Of a stretch of DNA of 28,688 nt, positions 24,371 through 28,688 are shown piece after piece. Location: assembly GCA_000437495.1 (NCBI GenBank), contig FR897781.1, positions 1-28,688 on the forward strand, given 5' to 3'. This stretch comes from Prevotella sp. CAG:485. Lineage in GTDB: Bacteria; Bacteroidota; Bacteroidia; Bacteroidales; Muribaculaceae. The notes under the pieces are model-generated. The model had not been told where the DNA came from. It worked only from the letters and a program-made list of their open reading frames with translations, and ran no database searches. How positions within the stretch are numbered: the stretch's first letter is position 1; each line of letters begins with the position of its first letter. The position numbers were made by a program, and so were the translations under genes.

Positions 24371-24763
24371 TTAATCGTGTTTGATTCTTTGGTCAGCTTT
24401 GCGAACCACGCAGGTGCCGGAAGCGCGGCATACCAGAATCGGTTCTGCGAGCTCATCGGCTGCCGAAGCTGAGATGTCGGGACGTGTTGAAACCACCTTC
24501 CATGCCTCAAACACCATTTTGCGTGAGCTGTTGCCCACCTTTACTATCTCGCCGCGGGCTTCTATGTAGTCGCCGGCATATACCGGAGCCAAAAATTCCA
24601 CATTATCATAACCGGCGAAGAGTCCTTCGTCGCCGTCATGCATTATGAGCAGTTCAGTGGCCACGTCTCCGAAGAGATGAACCATGTGTGCGCCGTCTAC
24701 CAGATTGCCGCCGTAATGGGCATCTTTGGCGCTCATTCTTACTCGCAAGGTTGTCTTTTCCAT
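24371..24763 (-). CDS. kal: 3-aminobutyryl-CoA ammonia-lyase
   Basis: Kal removes ammonia from L-3-aminobutyryl-CoA to form crotonyl-CoA. It is a 130-residue hot-dog-fold protein. Features seen are MSAKDAHYGGNLVDGAHMVH, the helix LFGDVATELLI, and the strands DNVEFLAPVYAGDYIEARGE and VKVGNSSRKMVFEAWKV. The small hot-dog fold also covers thioesterases, but the position directly before kce and the AHYGGNLVDG block identify Kal. The gene comes after a 178-nt gap behind atoD that holds a hairpin and a micro-ORF. Confidence 0.93.
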   Translation of the reverse strand: MEKTTLRVRMSAKDAHYGGNLVDGAHMVHLFGDVATELLIMHDGDEGLFAGYDNVEFLAPVYAGDYIEARGEIVKVGNSSRKMVFEAWKVVSTRPDISASAADELAEPILVCRASGTCVVRKADQRIKHD

Positions 24764-24833
24764 TATTAGATTCAGGAGGTTATTGCTGTTATAAATCCGC
24801 TTGCCGCTCTTTTATCACATCTTTTTTATCAAC

Positions 24834-24860
24834 TCAGCTTTTCTTTCTGCCGGCAGGCAT
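24834..24860 (-). CDS. Possible 8-codon leader ORF (MPAGRKKS) before kal
   Basis: An ATG-to-TGA frame of eight codons reads Met-Pro-Ala-Gly-Arg-Lys-Lys-Ser. It lies in the atoD-kal gap, about 70 nt before the kal ATG, between a hairpin and kal. Two adjacent Lys codons ahead of lysine-catabolic genes are suggestive of a leader peptide, but so short a frame can easily occur by chance and no clear ribosome binding site is present. Confidence 0.15.
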   Translation of the reverse strand: MPAGRKKS

Positions 24861-24905
24861 CTTAGCCTCAACTTTACCGAGTGATGAAGGTGATTGTGAA
24901 AAGTG

Positions 24906-24928
24906 GCTCTCAGAGGAGTCTGAGCAGC
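24906..24928 (-). other. Stem-loop between atoD and kal
   Basis: CTCAGA (24909-24914) and TCTGAG (24919-24924) form a 6-bp stem with a 4-nt loop. It is extended by GCT/AGC across a one-base bulge. It lies 14 nt after the atoD stop and has no T-run on the minus strand. It may mark a processing or attenuation point after the first gene of the operon. Confidence 0.4.
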
Positions 24929-24941
24929 GGTTTATGTGTTT

Positions 24942-25586
24942 TTATTTTACCAGATAGTCGATGAGGATGCCGGGGGTGTGAACATCTTCGGGAGCCATTT
25001 CGCCTATCTCTACTATCTCTTTCGGCTCACAAATCACCATGTCGGCAGCGGTGGCCATCATGGGGTTGAAGTTGGAGCTTGTGCCGTTGAAGCGGAGATT
25101 GCCTTTTTTGTCTGCTTTGCTGGCACCTATCAGGGCCACGTCGGCACGCAGCGGTTTTTCGAGCAGGTAGTCCTTGCCGTCAATGTTTATCACCTGCTTG
25201 CCTTCGGCTACCACTGTGCCCAGACCTGTGGGAGTGAGTACGCCGCCGAGACCGAAACCGCCCGCACGAACACGTTCGGCCAGAGTGCCCTGGGGTGAGA
25301 ATTCCACCTCCAGCTCGCCGGAGTTCATCTGCTCGGCTGTCTGCGGACAGGCGCCGATATAGCTTACGATAAGTTTTTTGAGCTGCTTGTTGACTATGAG
25401 CTGGCCGATGCCTTTGTCAGGGTAGGCGCTGTCGTTGCAAATCACTGTAAGGTCTTTTACTCCGCTTTTTGCCAGTGCGTCGAGCACCTTGTTGGGCGAC
25501 CCGTTGGCCAGGAAGCCTCCTACCATTACCGTCATACCGTCTTTTACTTTCGCTACGGCTTCTTCTACTGTTATAATTTGACTCAT
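24942..25586 (-). CDS. atoD: Acetate/butyrate-acetoacetate CoA-transferase subunit A
   Basis: This is the alpha subunit of a family I CoA-transferase, 214 residues, very like E. coli AtoD along its length. Motifs are DGMTVMVGGFLANGSPNKVL (16-35), GGFGLGGVLTPTGLGTVVAE and NFNPMMATAADMVI. It binds CoA and pairs with AtoA, which carries the catalytic Glu. It is the first gene of the lysine operon, with a consensus promoter about 50 nt upstream, while its partner gene is tenth. The pair would make butyrate from butyryl-CoA and activate acetoacetate for thiolysis. Confidence 0.95.
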   Translation of the reverse strand: MSQIITVEEAVAKVKDGMTVMVGGFLANGSPNKVLDALAKSGVKDLTVICNDSAYPDKGIGQLIVNKQLKKLIVSYIGACPQTAEQMNSGELEVEFSPQGTLAERVRAGGFGLGGVLTPTGLGTVVAEGKQVINIDGKDYLLEKPLRADVALIGASKADKKGNLRFNGTSSNFNPMMATAADMVICEPKEIVEIGEMAPEDVHTPGILIDYLVK

Positions 25587-25641
25587 TGTCGCTTTTTTTA
25601 GGTTAATTCATGGTATCGAGGCGTGGCCCCGGATTCACCTA

Positions 25642-25673
25642 CAAAATTACTAATTATTTTTCATATACGCAAA
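25642..25673 (-). promoter_or_regulatory. Consensus Bacteroidetes promoter of the lysine fermentation operon
   Basis: On the minus strand a -33 TTTG (25670-25673) and a -7 TAATTTTG (25642-25649) are separated by exactly 20 nt. Both boxes match the consensus fully. Transcription would start near 25638 and leave a leader of about 50 nt before atoD. The leader is too short for a cobalamin or lysine riboswitch, and I see none. Confidence 0.8.
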
Positions 25674-25746
25674 TCGGTTTCATTCCGCTTTTGTGGCAAC
25701 GTGGCTTAGACGCCATTCCACACAAAAATGTTAACCCCGTAAAGGT

Positions 25747-25784
25747 CAGGCCCCAGCTGCTTTGTGGGTTGCAGCAAGGGCCTG
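25747..25784. terminator. Nested inverted repeat between DUF1015 gene and lysine operon
   Basis: CAGGCCC (25747-25753) pairs with GGGCCTG (25778-25784), and inside it GCTGC (25756-25760) pairs with GCAGC (25771-25775), around a 10-nt loop. On the plus side a T-run (25794-25800) comes 9 nt later; on the minus side the T-run is weak. It probably insulates the purA-DUF1015 transcript from the lysine operon promoter. Confidence 0.5.
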
Positions 25785-25818
25785 TGTGTGCAATTTTTTT
25801 GATTTTAGCTACGTCATC

Positions 25819-25853
25819 CCGACGGAACTGAGGTGCTTTGCGTTCCCTGTCGG
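25819..25853. repeat. Inverted repeat in the atoD-DUF1015 gap
   Basis: CCGACGGAAC (25819-25828) faces GTTCC-CT-GTCGG (25842-25853) with a two-base bulge. It is the middle of three inverted repeats packed into about 140 nt. The rest of this roughly 300-nt gap holds the atoD promoter and no gene. Confidence 0.45.
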
Positions 25854-25861
25854 CCGTTTAT

Positions 25862-25885
25862 AAGCCTGCAGGGATGCAAAGGCTT
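25862..25885 (-). terminator. Hairpin at the stop of the DUF1015 gene
   Basis: AAGCCT and AGGCTT (25862-25867 and 25880-25885), with an inner GCA/TGC, form a hairpin that overlaps the TAA stop codon on the minus strand. It is followed by ATAAAC, so it may be a weak terminator. Confidence 0.4.
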
Positions 25886-27128
25886 AGTCGAGTTTGTGTA
25901 TTACAAGACCCGAACGAAGCTTCGGCTCGAACCATGTTGTCTTGGGAGGCATGATGTTGCCAGTGTCGGCAATCTGCATCAGCTGACCCATAGTTACGGG
26001 ATAGAGGGCGAGAGCCATCTTCATTTCGCCGCTGTCAACGCGACGCTGCAGCTCTTCGAGACCGCGAATGCCGCCTACGAAGTCGATGCGTTTGTCGCTG
26101 CGCAGGTCGGTGATGCCCAGAATGTCGCGCAGAATCTTGTCGGAGCTTACTGTAACGTCGAGCACGCCGATGGGGTCGTTGTCGTCGTAAGTACCGGGTT
26201 TGGCGGTGAGGCTGTACCAGTGGCCTTCCAGATAGAGAGCGAAGTTATGGAGTCCGGTGGGATGATAAATCTCCGTGCCCATGTCTTTCACCTCGAAGTT
26301 CTCGCGAACGCGATCCAGGAACTCAGCCGGGGTCAGACCGTTAAGGTCGCGTACCACGCGGTTGTAGTCGATGATGCGGAGGTGCGAAGCGGGGAATGCA
26401 ACAGCCAGGAAGTAGTTGTATTCCTCATCGCCGCGATGGTTGGGGTTGTTGCGGCGTTTCTCGTCGCCTACGAGGGCGGCGGCGGCGCTGCGGTGATGGC
26501 CGTCGGCTATGTAAAGAGCCGGTATCTTGGCAAACTCTTCGGTGATGGTCTTGATGGTGTTTTCATCGTCAATCACCCAGAAAGTGTGTCCAAAACCATC
26601 GGGAGCCACGAAGTCATATTCGGGAGCCTTAGCCGTTTCCTTGCGGATGATTTCTTCAAGAGCAGCATTGTCGGGGAAGGCGAAGAACACCGGTTCAACG
26701 TTGGCATTGTTGATGCGCACGTGTTTCATGCGGTCTTCCTCTTTGTCGCGGCGCGTCAGCTCATGCTTTTTGATGCGGCCTTCCATATAATCGTCTACCC
26801 AGGCGGCTACAACGAAGCCGTATTGAGTGCGGCCATCCATGGTTTGTGCGTAGATGTAGTAGTTTTCTTTTTCATCGGGCACAAGCCATCCGTTTTTCTG
26901 GAAAGCGCGGAAGTTTTCCACAGCCTTGTCATAAACCTTGGGGTCATGTTCATCAGTGCCGGGTTCAAAATCTATTTCCGGCTTGATGATGTGGTAGAGC
27001 GATTTGGGATTCCCTTCAGCCTCTTTGCGGGCTTCTTCGCTGTTGAGTACGTCGTAAGGCCGTGATACTACCTCCTCCACTAATTCGCGTGGCGGACGAA
27101 GGCCCTTGAACGGTTTTACTTTTGCCAT
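25884..27128 (-). CDS. DUF1015 family protein, ParB/sulfiredoxin-like (possible serine kinase)
   Basis: This 414-residue cytoplasmic protein is a full-length DUF1015 member. It shows the family start VKPFKGLRPPRELVEEVVSR, followed by PYDVLNSEEA. The charged block HELTRRDKEEDRMKH lies at about 122-136, and YIADGHHRSAAAAL at about 206-219. The GHHRSAA block resembles the nucleotide-binding GxxR motif of ParB/sulfiredoxin-fold proteins, and some DUF1015 relatives have been reported to phosphorylate free serine. In many Bacteroidetes the gene lies with serA/serC, but here it follows purA. Serine kinase activity is a hypothesis. A 10-bp stem-loop lies between it and purA. Confidence 0.88.
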   Translation of the reverse strand: MAKVKPFKGLRPPRELVEEVVSRPYDVLNSEEARKEAEGNPKSLYHIIKPEIDFEPGTDEHDPKVYDKAVENFRAFQKNGWLVPDEKENYYIYAQTMDGRTQYGFVVAAWVDDYMEGRIKKHELTRRDKEEDRMKHVRINNANVEPVFFAFPDNAALEEIIRKETAKAPEYDFVAPDGFGHTFWVIDDENTIKTITEEFAKIPALYIADGHHRSAAAALVGDEKRRNNPNHRGDEEYNYFLAVAFPASHLRIIDYNRVVRDLNGLTPAEFLDRVRENFEVKDMGTEIYHPTGLHNFALYLEGHWYSLTAKPGTYDDNDPIGVLDVTVSSDKILRDILGITDLRSDKRIDFVGGIRGLEELQRRVDSGEMKMALALYPVTMGQLMQIADTGNIMPPKTTWFEPKLRSGLVIHKLD

Positions 27129-27173
27129 GATATTAGATTGATGATTTTAGAAAATTTTGGTTCGTTATCAGGT

Positions 27174-27203
27174 GCGATTGCCGATGATTGCACCGGCAAT
27201 CGC
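27174..27203 (-). other. 10-bp stem-loop between purA and the DUF1015 gene
   Basis: GCGATTGCCG (27174-27183) and CGGCAATCGC (27194-27203) pair perfectly around a 10-nt loop, about 20 nt after the purA stop. No T-run follows on the minus strand (ACCTGATAACG). It may end part of the purA transcripts or protect the purA 3' end. Confidence 0.6.
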
Positions 27204-27223
27204 TGTGAGTTGCTGTATAGGGA

Positions 27224-28501
27224 TTATTTCAGACGGATGGTCTGCAGACGATCCGGGCCAACGCTTACTATGGCTATCGGCACTTCAAGTTTCTCTTCAA
27301 GATAGCTGATGTAATTGCGGAAGTTTTCGGGGAAATCCTCCGCCGACTTAGCCTGAGTGAGGTCAGTCTGCCAGCCGGGAATATCCTCGTATACCGTCTT
27401 TATGTTTACGGCAGCCGCATCGTAGGGGAAACGGTCAGTGCGTCCCTGCCCGTCAATGTCGTAAGCCACGCAGGCACGGATTATGGGGAATGTGTCGAGC
27501 ACATCGCTCTTCATCATTATCAGCTTGGTAACGCCGTTTATCTGGATGGCATGGCGCAGAGCCACCAGGTCAATCCAGCCGCAGCGGCGTTCGCGACCTG
27601 TTACGGCACCATATTCATGTCCGCGGTCGCGCATTGTCTTGCCGTCGGCCGAAAAGAGTTCGGTGGGGAAAGGACCTGCACCCACGCGTGTGCAATATGC
27701 TTTAAAGATGCCATAAACATCGCCAATGTTGCGCGGAGCCACGCCCAGACCCACACAGGCACCGGCCGTTACGGTGTTCGAGCTGGTAACAAAGGGGTAG
27801 GAGCCGAAGTCCACATCGAGCATTGTGCCCTGGGCACCTTCGGCAAGCACCTTTTTGCCCTGACGCAGGGCGTCGTTAATCAGCCAGTCGGTATCTGTGA
27901 GCAGAAAACGCTCGAGCGACTTGGCCGCCTGAAGCCATAGCTGCTCGGTAGCCTCAAAGTCTGCCGGTATCTCAAAGCCCATCTGCTTGAGCTGCAACAG
28001 ATGACGGTTGCGGGCTGCGTTATAGCGGTTTTCAAAATCCAGCTCAAGGTCACCCACGCGCAAACCGTTACGGCTCACCTTATCTGTATACGCCGGACCG
28101 ATGCCTTTGCCTGTGGTGCCTATCCTGGCACTTCCTTTGGCGGCTTCGTTGGCCGCATCGAGAAGACGGTGAGTGGGCATTATAAGATGTGCTTTGCGTG
28201 AAATGCGAAGCACCTTGCCTACGTCGACACCGGCCTTTTCAAGCTCGGCGGCTTCTGATGTAAGCAACAGAGGATCGAGCACCACGCCGTTGCCGATTAC
28301 ATTAATGGTGTCGGGTTGGAAAACACCCGATGGTATTGACCGCAGCACATGTTTCTGGCCGTTAAACTCAAGAGTATGACCAGCGTTAGGACCGCCTTGA
28401 AAGCGGGCCACTATATCGTAAGCCGGTGTGAGCACGTCCACCACCTTACCCTTACCTTCATCGCCCCATTGAAGGCCGAGAAGCACATCTAATTTTTCCA
28501 T
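27224..28501 (-). CDS. purA: Adenylosuccinate synthetase
   Basis: PurA joins IMP and aspartate with GTP hydrolysis, the first committed step to AMP. The GTP-binding and catalytic loop is GLQWGDEGKGKVVD with D14; the second catalytic residue is H42 in NAGHT. Other family blocks are GTTGKGIGPAYTDK, LAEGAQGTMLDVDFGSYPFV and TGRERRCGWIDLVALR. The 425-residue length is standard. A full Bacteroidetes promoter ends only 4 nt before the ATG, so the transcript should be nearly leaderless. The DUF1015 gene lies 95 nt downstream on the same strand. Confidence 0.98.
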   Translation of the reverse strand: MEKLDVLLGLQWGDEGKGKVVDVLTPAYDIVARFQGGPNAGHTLEFNGQKHVLRSIPSGVFQPDTINVIGNGVVLDPLLLTSEAAELEKAGVDVGKVLRISRKAHLIMPTHRLLDAANEAAKGSARIGTTGKGIGPAYTDKVSRNGLRVGDLELDFENRYNAARNRHLLQLKQMGFEIPADFEATEQLWLQAAKSLERFLLTDTDWLINDALRQGKKVLAEGAQGTMLDVDFGSYPFVTSSNTVTAGACVGLGVAPRNIGDVYGIFKAYCTRVGAGPFPTELFSADGKTMRDRGHEYGAVTGRERRCGWIDLVALRHAIQINGVTKLIMMKSDVLDTFPIIRACVAYDIDGQGRTDRFPYDAAAVNIKTVYEDIPGWQTDLTQAKSAEDFPENFRNYISYLEEKLEVPIAIVSVGPDRLQTIRLK

Positions 28502-28505
28502 GTTG

Positions 28506-28537
28506 CAAAATTAATACTTTTTTATAATTACGCCAAC
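28506..28537 (-). promoter_or_regulatory. Promoter abutting the purA start
   Basis: On the minus strand a -33 GTTG (28534-28537) and a -7 TAATTTTG (28506-28513) are spaced by 20 nt. Only CAAC lies between the -7 box and the purA ATG, so transcription should begin at or within a base or two of the start codon. Confidence 0.75.
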
Positions 28538-28688
28538 ACCAACATTTTTATTACCGGGGAATTACCGGGAATAAGACCTTATGATTATGCAGGCTGACTG
28601 CAGATAATATTTTTCTCCGAGTAAAAATAATCTTTTCTTTTGCGTGGCATGAAGTCTAAATAGGGATATTCAGTTAATGGCTATGAGA

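Noticed and set aside
25587..25641. Cobalamin or lysine riboswitch before the lysine operon
   Set aside because: The predicted leader is only about 50 nt and has no B12-box or lysine-riboswitch core; it is too short for either.
25833..27065. Plus-strand open frame (410 codons) opposite the DUF1015 gene
   Set aside because: Antisense to an intact family member; the product is low-complexity and resembles no family.
28502..28688. Gene at the right edge (an ATG at 28677 on the plus strand, or a minus-strand gene ending before purA)
   Set aside because: Only 12 nt of the plus frame are visible, and the minus frames carry stops with no recognisable C-terminus. Nothing besides the purA promoter can be supported here.

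Overview
The window is about 28.7 kb of chromosomal DNA from a member of the Bacteroidales, and a gut Muribaculaceae-like organism is plausible. The evidence is several promoters with the Bacteroidetes pattern (-33 TTTG/TTG, 20-bp spacer, -7 TAnnTTTG), almost no Shine-Dalgarno sequences, an EF-G2-type paralog, a DUF3127 protein, and Bacteroidales-style gene pairs such as rsfS-ftsH and purA-DUF1015. The genus cannot be fixed from the sequence alone. No rRNA, tRNA, CRISPR array, insertion sequence or phage gene was seen.

Layout. (1) 72-3390, plus strand: a tight four-gene unit with an S41/CtpA protease, 5-formyl-THF cyclo-ligase, a helical ScdA_N/RIC-like protein and a LuxR-type HTH protein. 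(2) hemW (minus, 3412-4557) is divergent from fusA2 (4943-7102), an EF-G paralog whose GTPase motifs are altered as in the Bacteroides EF-G2; a strong terminator follows fusA2. (3) 7212-8950: short-chain-type prenyl diphosphate synthase and TatD nuclease, overlapping by 4 nt. (4) 9203-12372: DUF3127 SSB-like protein with its own promoter, then rsfS and ftsH. (5) 12580-25586, minus strand: a 13-gene operon that encodes nearly all of lysine fermentation to butyrate. (6) 25884-28501, minus strand: purA followed by a DUF1015 protein.

The lysine operon in transcription order is atoD, kal, kce, kdd, kamA, kamB, kamC, kamD, kamE, atoA, bcd, etfB, etfA. KamA turns L-lysine into beta-lysine and KamDE (B12/PLP) makes 3,5-diaminohexanoate. 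Kdd oxidises this to 3-keto-5-aminohexanoate, and Kce uses acetyl-CoA to give acetoacetate plus 3-aminobutyryl-CoA. Kal removes ammonia to give crotonyl-CoA, Bcd/EtfAB reduces it to butyryl-CoA, and AtoDA moves CoA to acetoacetate or acetate and releases butyrate. Thiolase, lysine uptake, cobalamin supply and Rnf are not in the window. A consensus Bacteroidetes promoter lies just before atoD. KamB (P-loop) and KamC (MutS-like) are the least understood members and are probably involved in maintaining the B12 aminomutase.

Smaller points of interest are a promoter that would make purA mRNA leaderless, inverted repeats only on the minus-strand RNA in the three long gaps of the lysine operon, a micro-ORF with two Lys codons ahead of kal, and an isolated strong Shine-Dalgarno in front of hemW.
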